From the NCBI GenBank assembly GCA_905221605.1, contig CAJNDS010002622.1:198501-262500 (forward strand): 64,000 nucleotides of DNA. The letters run 5' to 3'. Source of the DNA: Symbiodinium natans. Its lineage: Eukaryota > Sar > Dinophyceae > Suessiales > Symbiodiniaceae. Positions 34,509 to 44,488 of this stretch are shown one piece after another. Below the pieces are notes generated by a model that saw nothing but the letters and a program-made list of their open reading frames with translations, had not been told where the DNA came from and searched no databases. Position 1 is the stretch's first letter. Each line of letters starts with the position of its first letter. Made by a program: the position numbers and the translations under genes.

Positions 34509-37500
34509 ATGGCTTTAAGTGGGAAAAGCCGGGCGCCCCGAATGGAGGGCGCAGGGCCACAGGGACGCAGAAAAGTTGCACCGCCGAAGAAAGAAGCCCT
34601 CGATCTCCTGCGCCGCTTGATAGGGTAGGAAGAATTGCTAGTAGTATTCCCTTATGGTTCCTTTATCATTATATTACAATAAACCCCTAACGCCCCATTC
34701 CAATTATTAAGGCCCCTATAGTAGCTGAGCAGGCAACCTTTACCCCTTGTTGGGGCATATGCATAATCCAGGACCATAATTAACAGGTTAGCCTTCTTGG
34801 CCAAGGGAATCCCAGGTTGGTTTAGGGTTTAGGGTGTAGGGTCAGCAACTAGGATAGTGGTTTAGAGGAAAAGAAGTCTACGGCTGAAGGGCTCTTGAAA
34901 AAAGTGAGGCCTGGCGATCCCATCTCAGGCGGTTTAGGGCTTAATTGACTTTAGGCTTTATGGTTCTTTTGGGGGTTTACCTGCCCCCCCCCCCCCCCCC
35001 CCAACTACCCTTTAATAAAGGGGACGTATATACCCTACAATTATGGGTTAATGGTAGTTGGGGGGTGCTGGTAGGGTTTGGGGTTTAGGGAGGAGGGGAT
35101 TGGGATGGGTTGTGTAAATTGTGGCTCCTCCAGCTCAAAGAAAACGCACCGAAGCCGCTATGGGTGGGGGGGGCGGGGGGAGGGGGTTGTACTTCACAAC
35201 CCTAAACCCCAAGCCCCCGTGGAGTGCTCCCTTTTTATTGGCTAGTCAGGGTTTGCAGAGTATAGGTTTTGCTGTTGAGAATGTAGGGCTTTAGGGGGGT
35301 TTAGTTCTTTTTGACTATTTATAGGGTCTATGGGGGAGGGAAGGTAAGGGTTCACAGGGCTCTCATTCTTTTATTGGGTTTGCGGGCTCAAGCCGAACAA
35401 AGAAAGATATCTGCAAGGGCTTGGGGTTTAGGATTTAGGGTAAGGGTATCTGTAAGCCTGGTTTTCAGCCATCATTTGGGGGCTCACAGGGGCTGAAAGT
35501 TTTTGGGATTGAGTAGCGTTGAACATGTTCGGGTGTGTAGGGCTTATAGGCAAGCTAGATAAGCCCTGCTGTACTCGAGCGGTAGGGTGCGGCCGGCAGC
35601 CGACGACACCGAGTCTGCGAGAGAGAGAGAGAGGGGGCCTAGACCTTAATTAAACCCTAAACTTTGGGATGTTCCTCCTTATACGTACAGTCCCGAATAG
35701 GGAATACTATAATCCCTAGGGCTGTTAGTATCAGGGGAAACATCCCAAGCCTCAACCCTTTAAGCCCAAAAGCATGGCCACGTTGTTCGCGTGAAGGAGT
35801 CTGCGGTCCCGCCAAAGCAGCCCCTGAGGATACAGGTCGGATCCGGCACATGGGGGTAAGGTTTGCAAGGTTTAGGCCTTAGGGTCGAGGGTTTAGGATG
35901 CTTCAGGGAGGTTGGGACAGTGCCCTACGCGAGTGCAGGGTTCGGTATCGAGGAGATCAAGTGTGGCATAAGCTGCCACCAGAGTCTAGCGTGACTCGTG
36001 GGACAGCGTCAAGGCAGGTATAGGAGTTGTGGACCCACTGAAGAGGGGGTCTGAGACGAGGATCATAGTTCATCTTGATTCTGACACACGTCTGCAAGCC
36101 ACACAAACTTCGCCTCTCTGGCCCAGAAGCCGTTGTCCAAACCTCCGTGATAGGGGAGTAGGAAAGTGGCCCATCTGTTTTCTTTGCTACGTTGGTATCC
36201 AGGCCCAGTCACTGTTTATGAGTCTAGAGATGCCCGGGCTCAAAAAATTTTGGAAGCTGGATTTCAGTCCCCCCTTGTCTACTAAAACCCCTGACCCCTG
36301 CAATTCGGCAGGGAGCTCCTTTAGGGATGGTCGGGTAGCACACGGAGACGCCGCAAGATGCTGCCCGATGACGACGGCGACACTTGGGAGGTATCCTCCG
36401 AGGCCTCCTCATCTTCCTCGTGGTTCAGCCTGCTTCACCACACCGTAAAGGATGCACTATCGGACCGAGAGACAGACCAAAATGAGACACCTGGGCTGGG
36501 TTCAGTAACCTCCTCTGGATATACCGACGTGTCCCCGGAGTCGTGCAACTCGGGCAAGACCATTCTTCTGCTGACTGCAATCCCTGCGTCCTCTTCGCCA
36601 CGCATCGCGGATGCTCACGGGGCCGTGATTGCCGTTACTGCCATGCAGAGCACACGGACACTTGGTAGCCCAGTGGTACCCTTTACCCTTTTTTTGTTCT
36701 GGGTTCCCCTGTACAGCAACCAACCCAAAAAAAGGGTGCCCTTATTATAAGGTGGCTACTGGGCGACCAAGGATAAGCCAAAAGTCTCCAAGAGGCCACG
36801 CAAGCAAACCCGCGACAAGTACAAGCAGGTCGTGATCAACTTCCTGGAGGCAAATGAGGACCCGAGTCAGGGTTTAGGGTTTAGGGTTTAGGAGGGGTAC
36901 TTGGAAATAAATCTTAAGCTTTGGGTTACTCTTATCCCTAAGGAACAGCTCCAATGATAGTTTTTGCTAGGGTGCCAAGTTCAGTGCAGAAGAGGGCATT
37001 ACATGTATATGGGCTTCTGTACGGAATTAGGGGGTACCTTCTGGGGTGTCCTTACTATGAGGGGATCCTACGATTTGGAGGCCTACATTAAGGGTCCCCT
37101 ATCTTCGTAAACCCCCATATAGGAATTATAAAGCCTGGTAGCCCACTTATCAAATAGCCAACTCTAAAATATGGTGCCTTTATTAAAACAGGGTTTCAGG
37201 GCTACCCTGAAAAGATGTCAACACCCCCAGGATCCCCCCGACGCGGCACCAAAACCCTAAACCCCAAACCACTGCCGCGTCAACGAACCCTTACACCCCC
37301 CCAAATTATCCCAAAACCCTGGACCCCTATACAGCCGCAGGACAACCTGTACCCGGTCCAAGATGAAATGCAGGAGCCGGGCGACACGGCGCCTTTGTGT
37401 TGGGGCAGTCCACTTTTGTCCATCATGGAATGCGGTTCTTTTAGGTGCAGAAAACTGACTTGTTTGGCTTGTTCTGTTGCGGAAAACCGAAGTACCAGTA

Positions 37501-39198
37501 TCAGTTATGGGTGCATCAAACCAGCTTTATTTTTGGTTCGCAACAGCGGAAGGAAGGTGTTGGGTACTGGCTACCTAATTCCACATTGCTGCTATAAGTG
37601 GGCCCTCCTGCATTGTTTTCATGCGACTTTCTTTTTTGCAAGTTGCTTGATGCCAGGGTGCGTTGTTCTCCAGTTTGTACCTACTTCGCAGCATCCCGAC
37701 TAGGACCAGCGGTGGCTTTATCACTTGCCTAAATGGGCCTAATCACTACAAAACAAACCTACACGCTTAGCAAGGATAGGCTGCTCCTTCCGTAGTTGCG
37801 CGTGTCTCTGGCTCTGTGTTCAACTGTCCTAAACCGCAAGCCTCTTTCGGAGGTAATCCATAGCATAATACTGCATATCAGTATATAATATGCACCACAC
37901 ATATAAGTATAAATAAATAAATAAAAAATATATATATATATATTATACATATATATGTATGTGTGTATACTGACTTTCTGTAGTGGCCTGGGTGGAAGTA
38001 CTTTGAAGCACCTTGATGTAAGAATGTTCATGTTCCCGCGGGCAGAGGTCAGTTTTCCTTGACTGGTGCGCTTTTGCTGCTACAGATCGAGAGGCATCTC
38101 CAGTAAAGTCTCCAGTACAGCGTGTGTTAATCGGGAGGTCTTTGTAATTGATCTCCAAAAAAATCTTGCCGTGGTGCGGCGCGCATTCTGACGTACCAAT
38201 ATCAGCAAGGATGCCTAAACCCTAAACCCTAAACCCTAAACCCTAAACCCTAAACCCTAAACCCTAAACCCGTATTTTCATGTCCGTGGGATGCCCCGGG
38301 CTGTTTGGGGTCAACGTCAGCATAGTCCTTGTTTGGGTCGACATGTTGCAGACGGCCCTAGATCTACATGTCTGGCTGGTGGTAATTTGAGATCTCCTAG
38401 CTGTGCCAAACCCCAGACAAGAAACCCTCGTCAGTTCAGCCATGAGGGTGAGAAAAAACACCCCAAAGCCCCAAACCTTAAACCGAAATCCCTAAACCCT
38501 GAACCCCTGTGGCACCTAAACCCCATAACCCTAAACCCTGAACCCTGAACCCTGAAACCTAAACCCTAGCGTGAGAGTCGAAACCCACAGGAGCTGGCGG
38601 ACAAGAGCCCCTACCTGCGAAACCTGCTCCAGGGTCTATTGGACTCTCCGGAAGAGGCCGAGCAATTATTCGGGGAGCCTTGCCTGCGTTTTGATGGGTT
38701 TAGGGTTTAGGGTTTAGGGTTGAGGGTAGGATTTAGGGTTGAGGGTTTAGGGAGGGAGGCTTTCTCAGGCTTGGAGGGTTGGGGTTTAATGTGTGTAGGG
38801 TTCTGGGGTTTATGTGGGTCGAACGTGCGGGTCCAGGGCCGCCCCAGGACGGGAGCCAACGAATGTACAAATGTATAAACACATATGTAAGTGCATAAGA
38901 ATATATTATATAGATAGTAATAGTACGTTCATATATATACATATACATATATGGAAATACATACGTAACCGCCTAAACAAATTAAGAAATATGAAATATA
39001 TATATATATATATATATATGTATAATATAAATGCATAAATAAACAAACAAATAAATAAATAAGTATATATATATATGTATGTATATTAGACAATATATAT
39101 ATATGTATGAATCAGCATACAGTGACATTAGCAGACCCGGCCTTTGCTGGCCTGGAGGGTTTTTCGAGCCTGGGCGGTCGGCCCTGTCTTGCTTCCCG
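34509..39198 (+). CDS. Unassigned multi-exon gene candidate
   Basis: A possible first exon starts at ATG 34509 (MALSGKSRAPRMEGAGPQGR, then a Lys-rich stretch) and can join in phase with 34868-34928 (EKKSTAEGLLKKVRPGDPIS). Further exons: 35134-35163; 35773-35855 (HGHVVRVKESAVPPKQPLRI, donor GTAAGG); 35939-36017 (VRYRGDQVWHKLPPESSVTR, donor GTATAG), whose phase matches the one before; 36772-36858 (DKPKVSKRPRKQTRDKYKQV then VINFLEANE); 38591-38692 (ELADKSPYLRNLLQGLLDSP and on to LRF); and about 39133-39198, ending at GTGAGC. An open Ser-rich stretch from ATG 36358 to 36660 may be another exon. The set is basic and partly low-complexity. No family recognised, and one gene or two is unclear. Confidence 0.45.
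34628..34720. mobile_element. Dispersed repeat, family 4, copy 2
   Basis: Same block order as 9315-9410: GGAAGAATT, ATTCCCTTA, TTTATCATTATA, CCATTC and AGGCCCCTATA. Confidence 0.7.
35664..35749. mobile_element. MITE-like foldback, family 2, copy 4
   Basis: TTTGGGATGTTCCTCCTTAT at the left pairs with TATCAGGGGAAACATCCCAA at the right. It ends 23 bases before the exon starting at 35773. Confidence 0.75.
36661..36771. mobile_element. MITE-like foldback abutting an exon
   Basis: A 111-bp element with terminal inverted repeats CTTGGTAGCCCAGTGGTACC and GGTGGCTACTGGGCGACCAA+G, plus an inner ACCCTTTTTTTG/CAAAAAAAGGGT pair. The AG at its right end is the apparent acceptor for the exon starting at 36772. 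On the left it directly follows an open frame at a codon boundary. Confidence 0.75.
37012..37117. mobile_element. MITE-like repeat, family 3, copy at 37 kb
   Basis: Contains GGGGGTACCTTCTGGGGTGT, the shared core GGGATCCTACGATTTGGAGG and the right end ATCTTCGTAAACCCCC. Confidence 0.6.
37118..38590. other. No assigned gene; AT microsatellite and a CCCTAAA array
   Basis: A candidate exon begins near 37339 (after GCAG, reading DNLYPVQDEMQEPGDTA), and its frame stays open to 37703 with a hydrophobic C-terminal part. At about 37910-37970 there is a (TA)n microsatellite. A perfect CCCTAAA array of about eight units lies at 38214-38272. A more degenerate telomere-like stretch runs from 38457 to 38570. 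Confidence 0.4.
38870..39110. repeat. AT-rich microsatellite region
   Basis: Runs of (TA)n and (ATAAA)n-like sequence, including a perfect (TA) tract near 38998-39020. It contrasts sharply with the GC-rich surroundings. Confidence 0.85.
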
Positions 39199-39272
39199 TG
39201 AGCACCAACCAGGGTTTAGGGTTTAGGGGTTTAGTGTTTAGGGTTTAGGGCTTGGCGCGGGTTTGGCAAGGT

Positions 39273-39430
39273 TGAGGGGATATTGCTGAAGCCAACGTCC
39301 TTTGCGTGATTGACCGCTCTTCAGGAAAGCTAAGCAAGGGCGAAGGTGAGCATCAACTGCTGACCTGTTGGCTGCAAGCGCAAACTCAGCTCTGATGTGT
39401 GCAAGCCATGGGAAGGCAGATTGAAACTGC
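39273..39430 (+). repeat. Element 1 repeat A1
   Basis: 158-bp left terminal repeat starting TGAGGGGATATTGCTGAAGC; an apparently identical copy (A2) is at 42468-42625. Confidence 0.95.
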
Positions 39431-39527
39431 TGCCTCTCTCCCGCTGTGAGGTGGTTTTCTTCTTTCTTGCCTTGTGAAAAGGCCCTTGCCTTTGCCGGTT
39501 TTCGACCGCCCTGAGGGATTGGACAAG

Positions 39528-41960
39528 ATGACTGCAGTTGGGCTAGGGTCTCCTGCCAGACAACGACGAAACCAATGGCGAGCTACATGTCTGAAGTTGA
39601 GGCGCAGGCTGAAAACCTGCCTTTTTCCCGTTCTGATGAGTTCAGTGCTTCTGCAGAAAGACGGTGGCGCTTTTGGAACGGAGGTTCGTGGCAGTGGGGA
39701 GTTTACAGGTGCAGACAAAGTGTGCGCCGTGATAAAGGAGTTCATGGAAACTTCGTGCTTAGGGGGTGCTCATTTCTTTCGCAAGTGGTGGGGCCAAGAG
39801 CCTAGCACTGTTGGCAGTGCACGCTTGCGGGATCTTTTTCCTATCCCACCGCTGCTCGAATGGCCAATGCAAATTGGCTCGCTGGCAATTCGCAAAGAGA
39901 CTTGCCTCGACATGAGCAACATGTGCATTGGAGCTCTAAACTTCTTGAATACGGGCATGAAAGCCAGCACCGGGCCCATTGTGATGCGCAGGTCCCCTTC
40001 AGCTGCCCAGTTGGAGACGCAACACCATGTGTGCAGACGCGTGGTTCGGTTTCTGCATCGTGTCAACGCGAAGGCTGGATCGCATTTTGCTTGGCAAGAT
40101 AGCTTCGACGAATGCGAAGCTAATGCACTGCCATCCTATGACAGCATTCGCAGTGAGGCAGTGGACTTACCACAAATGGCTGCCACTTGTGACCCGTGCA
40201 AGCTTATCCACGATGAGCTGGCGACTGCGGTTCAAGATCCAGCAAAGATTTTCCCATCAGGTGCCAGCCCCATGCCGGTGGAAAATGTCAAAGCTGATCA
40301 GCGCGATGAGTATGTTCGGCTTGTGGTGCGGGAGCTCAAATGTGGGAAGCTTCGTCTGGTATCGAAAGCCCATGGCCTCGGTGGAGTCTTTGGGGTCGCC
40401 AAGGCAAATGGACGCCAAAGAAAGATTTGGAATGGCTCTGCTCTGTCTGGTCTGGCAGCAGAGCCGCCCAGGCCTTACAGGCTTGCAAGCCCTTCTTCTT
40501 TCTTGGATGTCGAAATCCAGCCTGGCGAGCGTCTTTTTTTCTCTAAGCGAGATGCGTCTACCTTCTTTGATTCTCTCCGCGTGCCAGAGCAATTGCGAAC
40601 CTGGTTTGGGCAGCCACCAGTGACGGTTGAAGAGCTCCTTGATGCTGGGCTAAGCTTTGAGCATATCCTGGACTATAAGGACGGTGAGGACAGCTTGGCT
40701 CTTAATTCTGTGCTTTTTCCTGTACACACCGTGTGGCCTATGGGTTTCTCCTGGTCATCCGCAGTTGCCCAGAACACCACCGTGGCCACATGCGTTGCTG
40801 CAGGAATAGATGAGGGTGCCATCATTTCGCCAGATTATCCTCTTCCGAGCTCTTATGATGAAGTTTGCTTTGTGGCCACCGATGACACAATCCTCATGCA
40901 CAAGACCCTTGGCCAAGGCTCCGACACGTTGTCGAAGCTTGACAAGGCTTTCGACGAGCGCGGAATAATCAGGAACACGTCCAAGGACGTCACGCTGCAG
41001 GAAAGTGTCACTGCGCTTGGGTGTGATTTGTCAAATGATCCAGCGACAGCTGAACCAAGTTTGGACAAGATCTTGAGAACAGTCGCTCGTACACTGGATG
41101 TGCTGCACCGTGGAAAGGCAAGCCCAAGAGCCCTCCACAGTCTGTTGGGGGTATGGGAATGGTTTTCGCTGCTCCAGAGGACCTTTTTCAGCATTTTTGA
41201 TGATGTTTATTCGTTCGTGCGCAGGGTTCCCGAACACTGCGTTGAGCAATTGCCTGACAACGTGATGAATGAACTACTCGTCACTCTTTTGTTGGCGCCG
41301 CTGCTAGCAGTAAGCCTGGATCGCGAGCCCTTGCACATGCTGGTTGCAACAGATGCTGCTCCAGAACATGGTTTTGGAATAAGCACGTGCAGTTGCGATG
41401 CCAAGACTGCTATGGAAGTCTGCCGCCTGGCCGAGCGTCGCGGCGACTATGTGCGGCTGGCCGCTGCTCCAGGTGACCCTACAGAGGTTGCCAGGCTCGG
41501 GAGCCCACATCGATTGCCACAGACGCAGCTTGATTTCAAAACAGTCATGTCAGCCAAAGCTAAGTGGACGGCGCACTCAGGTGTGTTGGAGGCCCATGCA
41601 TACCTTTTGGCATTGAGGTGGTTGGCGCGGCAACCCAAGAAGCATCATCGCAAGATCCCTTTCCTGATTGACGCCAAAGCAGTGATTGGCGCAGCAGCCA
41701 AGGGTCGCAGCTCAGCAAGGGCTTTGCGTACAATTCTTCGTGCAGCGGCCTCCTTGTGTCTGGCAAGCGACCTGCTTCCGAGACTGGTGTACATTCCCAG
41801 CGAGTCAAATCCTGCAGACAAGCCTTCGCGAGGACTTCGAAACAGGCCTTCTCGTAGGCCGGTCCGAAAATCTGGAGGCAAGACGCGTGCGCGCCAGAGT
41901 TTGCTCCGGAGTCTGGACAGGCTTGTCGAGGCCGAAAATATCATCAAACGCTGGATGTAG
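39528..41960 (+). CDS. Reverse transcriptase-RNase H protein of element 1
   Basis: The frame is open from a GTG at 39474; the first ATG is 39528, giving 810 codons to TAG at 41958. It should copy the element's RNA into DNA. The N-terminal part holds CIGALNFLNTG, matching a similar segment (WGLFNYFEVG) in element 2. RT motif A is SKRDASTFFDS (first Asp at 40551), motif B is WPMGFSWSS (about 40735) and motif C is ATDDTILM (Asp pair at 40881-40886), with Thr before the Asp pair instead of the usual YxDD. The RNase H part has VATDAAPEHGFG, LEAHAYLLALRWLA, LIDAKAVIGAAAKGRSS and ESNPADKPSRG, supplying the D-E-D-D set. The C-terminus is Arg/Lys-rich. The same frame continues open after the TAG to about 42398. 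No Gag-like region is obvious. Confidence 0.88.
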   Translation: MTAVGLGSPARQRRNQWRATCLKLRRRLKTCLFPVLMSSVLLQKDGGAFGTEVRGSGEFTGADKVCAVIKEFMETSCLGGAHFFRKWWGQEPSTVGSARLRDLFPIPPLLEWPMQIGSLAIRKETCLDMSNMCIGALNFLNTGMKASTGPIVMRRSPSAAQLETQHHVCRRVVRFLHRVNAKAGSHFAWQDSFDECEANALPSYDSIRSEAVDLPQMAATCDPCKLIHDELATAVQDPAKIFPSGASPMPVENVKADQRDEYVRLVVRELKCGKLRLVSKAHGLGGVFGVAKANGRQRKIWNGSALSGLAAEPPRPYRLASPSSFLDVEIQPGERLFFSKRDASTFFDSLRVPEQLRTWFGQPPVTVEELLDAGLSFEHILDYKDGEDSLALNSVLFPVHTVWPMGFSWSSAVAQNTTVATCVAAGIDEGAIISPDYPLPSSYDEVCFVATDDTILMHKTLGQGSDTLSKLDKAFDERGIIRNTSKDVTLQESVTALGCDLSNDPATAEPSLDKILRTVARTLDVLHRGKASPRALHSLLGVWEWFSLLQRTFFSIFDDVYSFVRRVPEHCVEQLPDNVMNELLVTLLLAPLLAVSLDREPLHMLVATDAAPEHGFGISTCSCDAKTAMEVCRLAERRGDYVRLAAAPGDPTEVARLGSPHRLPQTQLDFKTVMSAKAKWTAHSGVLEAHAYLLALRWLARQPKKHHRKIPFLIDAKAVIGAAAKGRSSARALRTILRAAASLCLASDLLPRLVYIPSESNPADKPSRGLRNRPSRRPVRKSGGKTRARQSLLRSLDRLVEAENIIKRWM

Positions 41961-42268
41961 CAGAAAGTTGTTTCACCTTCGAATTCGCAGTCCCTCTCCG
42001 TCATTGACACCTCCTCTTGGGTCACCGGGCATGTAGCGACCCGCTTGCTTCAGACCTGTGAAGCTGCGGGCGTCGCCGAGCTGCTGGAGAAGCTCGTTTG
42101 CTGTTTCCCTGGAGTGAGGTTCCCACGATCTTCTCCCTTCGTGATGTTTCTCGGAAGTTTGGGCGCCTGCTTTGGTTTTGACTGGAGCCTTGGTTGCCTT
42201 CTGGGGCAGGCTGGATGCTTTTGCTGGGTGCGGCCACATGGCTATAGCTGTGTCCAGTGCGGGAAGCC

Positions 42269-42468
42269 GGGTTTTTCTGCACTGATGGGCTGGAAAGCTT
42301 CACAGCAACTGCAGACGAGTGGACGCTCAGCATTCTCTAACCTGCCATGGCGGAGTTGGCAAAAGTCGAGTGTCAGGCGCAAGCTTCCTGCATGTTAAGT
42401 CCGAGCAAAACACATTTTGACTGCAATCGCTACGTCAGAGGCCCACCGGAGAGTGCAGCCACAGCAAT
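42269..42468 (+). repeat. Element 1 repeat B1
   Basis: 200-bp repeat beginning GGGTTTTTCTGCACTGATGG; the second copy (B2) lies 388 bp downstream with two differences (tctaacctgcc versus tccaacctgca). Confidence 0.95.
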
Positions 42469-42625
42469 GAGGGGATATTGCTGAAGCCAACGTCCTTTGC
42501 GTGATTGACCGCTCTTCAGGAAAGCTAAGCAAGGGCGAAGGTGAGCATCAACTGCTGACCTGTTGGCTGCAAGCGCAAACTCAGCTCTGATGTGTGCAAG
42601 CCATGGGAAGGCAGATTGAAACTGC
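42468..42625 (+). repeat. Element 1 repeat A2
   Basis: Second copy of A1, joined directly to B1; the two share one T at 42468. Confidence 0.95.
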
Positions 42626-42656
42626 CCCACCCTCCCACCCTCGGAACTCTTCGCTG

Positions 42657-42856
42657 GGGTTTTTCTGCACTGATGGGCTGGAAAGCTTCACAGCAACTGC
42701 AGACGAGTGGACGCTCAGCATTCTCCAACCTGCAATGGCGGAGTTGGCAAAAGTCGAGTGTCAGGCGCAAGCTTCCTGCATGTTAAGTCCGAGCAAAACA
42801 CATTTTGACTGCAATCGCTACGTCAGAGGCCCACCGGAGAGTGCAGCCACAGCAAT
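42657..42856 (+). repeat. Element 1 repeat B2
   Basis: Second copy of B1 and right end of the element. It abuts a TTTAGGG-like stretch (tagggtttaggg). Confidence 0.95.
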
Positions 42857-43717
42857 TAGGGTTTAGGGTTTAGGGCTTAGGGCTTGGGGCTTGGGGTTCA
42901 GGGTTTAGGGTTTATAGAGAGTGCTGTGCATTGAGAGCCGCAACTTCCATCCCCGGCCGACTGCCCAAGCCCGGATGCAAAGGGGGTTTGTAGGCTTTGG
43001 AGTTTGAGGCTCGAGGGTTGGGGCGATGTTGGTGGCGAGGCTGAGCTTGGTGGATAGGTTTTGGCGGACCGTGATTGCAGGGGGCGGTGCCAAGTTTGGC
43101 ATGGACCTCGGTTGTCTGGGATGCAACAAGCTTTTAAGACATGCCGATCTAAACTGCGAGGGCCTGAAGCAGGTTGTTGAAACCACTTCTGACAGACCGG
43201 CTCCCTGAATCCGTCCTTTCAGTCTGATTCCACAGCACGACAAACCGCCCTGTCCCAAGTGACAGAATAGCACAACCCCCCCCCCCTCTCCCATGAGATG
43301 ATGCTAGTTGGCATGGATGCCAGAGCTTGGTAGACTCTAGCGCAACCTGGGATTTTTTCTTTGATGACGTCCCCGCAATCGGAGATCTTCTCTAGAAGCG
43401 TAGCTAACCAAAACCTCCACGCGCTTCAACCACAACTGAGGGCTTCCCAACCTCTGCAACCCCTAACTACCCTGCAGGCACATCCTACTGTAGGTGAAGA
43501 TAGCGCTGCGTTTCCCAACCTTGTCTTCACCATGCCGAAACCTTTGCAAAGGCAAAAGCGTTGCCGGTTCCAACTACGAACGCTGAAGGCCCCCGTGTCT
43601 TTGCGCAGTAGCAAAGCCCAACAAAATCGCACCCTCGACCGTCGGGTTGGGCACTGCAGGAACCCTCGCCGGGATTCTTGGATCCTGAACCCTAAGCCCT
43701 AAACCCTAAAGCTCCAG
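42857..43717. other. No assigned gene; one small ORF
   Basis: An ATG at 43026 opens a 60-codon frame to TGA (43206-43208) containing GGGAKFGMDLGCLGCNKLLR. It may be a small protein or an exon (an AG precedes GGGGCGG near 43078). A second frame at 43361-43702 is rich in Gln, Arg and Leu and has no motif. Neither is recognised. Confidence 0.35.
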
Positions 43718-43795
43718 TTTGTTCCCAGACCAGTGTGGTCGATCGAGATCAGCGGAGCGGGTAGCAAGAAGAACTCAGATTCACCTGGGAGTTGA
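43718..43795 (+). CDS. Unassigned last exon
   Basis: After CTCCAG the frame reads FVPRPVWSIEISGAGSKKNS, then DSPGS and TGA. It is coding-like and probably the 3' exon of a gene whose earlier exons were not found. Confidence 0.4.
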   Translation, partial: FVPRPVWSIEISGAGSKKNSDSPGS

Positions 43796-43864
43796 ACTTG
43801 CCTGGAGGTTTAGGGTTTAGGGTTTGGGGTTTGGGGTTTGGGGTTTGGGGTTTAGGGTTTAGGG

Positions 43865-43993
43865 TACTTAGTAACCCAACTATGATTGTACTTATAACTG
43901 TACTTATAACCCTACTAGGACACTTAAGGGGCTTAAGAGTGGCTTGTACGTGCAGTTATAATTGGTTAGAAAGGTACCATGAACCTCCCAGTA
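43865..43993. mobile_element. MITE-like foldback, family 1, copy 2
   Basis: Homologous along its length to 28416-28559: CTTATAACTGTACTTATAAC, ACTTAAGGGGCTTA, GCAGTTATAATTGGTTAGAA and ACCATGAACCTCCCAGTA all align. The left arm has diverged. Confidence 0.75.
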
Positions 43994-44063
43994 GGGATCC
44001 CTAAAAGAGGGCCCCCAAAGAGTAGGATTCCCTGATACTAGGACCCGCATAAGGTACCCCAAC

Positions 44064-44166
44064 CCTAAACCCTAAACCCTAAACCCTAAACCCTAAACCC
44101 TAAACCCTAAACCCTAAACCCTAAACCCTAACCCTAAACCCTAAGCCCTAAACCCTAAACCCTAAA
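44064..44166 (-). repeat. Telomere-like (CCCTAAA)n array
   Basis: About fourteen CCCTAAA units with two short variants; one of the longest arrays in the window. Confidence 0.95.
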
Positions 44167-44488
44167 CTAAGTGAGGGGTCGCTTCCGTCGAGCGACAGAC
44201 CCCGAACGCTCGGCCGAGGGCCGTACAGCCCGAGCCCAAGCGAAAAGAGCAACGGAAAGGTGAGGGTTAAGCCTCACCGTCTGTCCTGGACAGGCCAACG
44301 GACATCGGCCTATTTTACGACAACGTCAGTACTCGGCTAAGGGATGGCCGGCACCCAGACCACCTTTAGCGTAGCTAAAGTATAACCCCAAATCCTAACC
44401 CGGACCAAGGGCTCTTTTGGCCAAGGGCCCCCCGCGGCCAGGCCCCAGGGCCAAGGGGCCCCCGGGCCTGCCGGGCCAAGGGTCAAAG

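Larger units (their letters stand above)
39273..42856 (+). mobile_element. Element 1: YR-type retroelement with split direct repeats but no visible recombinase
   Basis: The element is bounded by split direct repeats in the order A1 (39273-39430) - ORF - B1 (42269-42468) - A2 (42468-42625) - B2 (42657-42856). This layout is known from Ngaro, PAT and VIPER elements of the tyrosine-recombinase retrotransposon class. The A copies look identical over 158 bp and the B copies differ at two of 200 positions, which suggests recent activity. The only long ORF is an RT-RNase H protein; no tyrosine recombinase fits between it and B1. It is therefore probably non-autonomous, or depends on a recombinase from another element. 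Confidence 0.8.
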
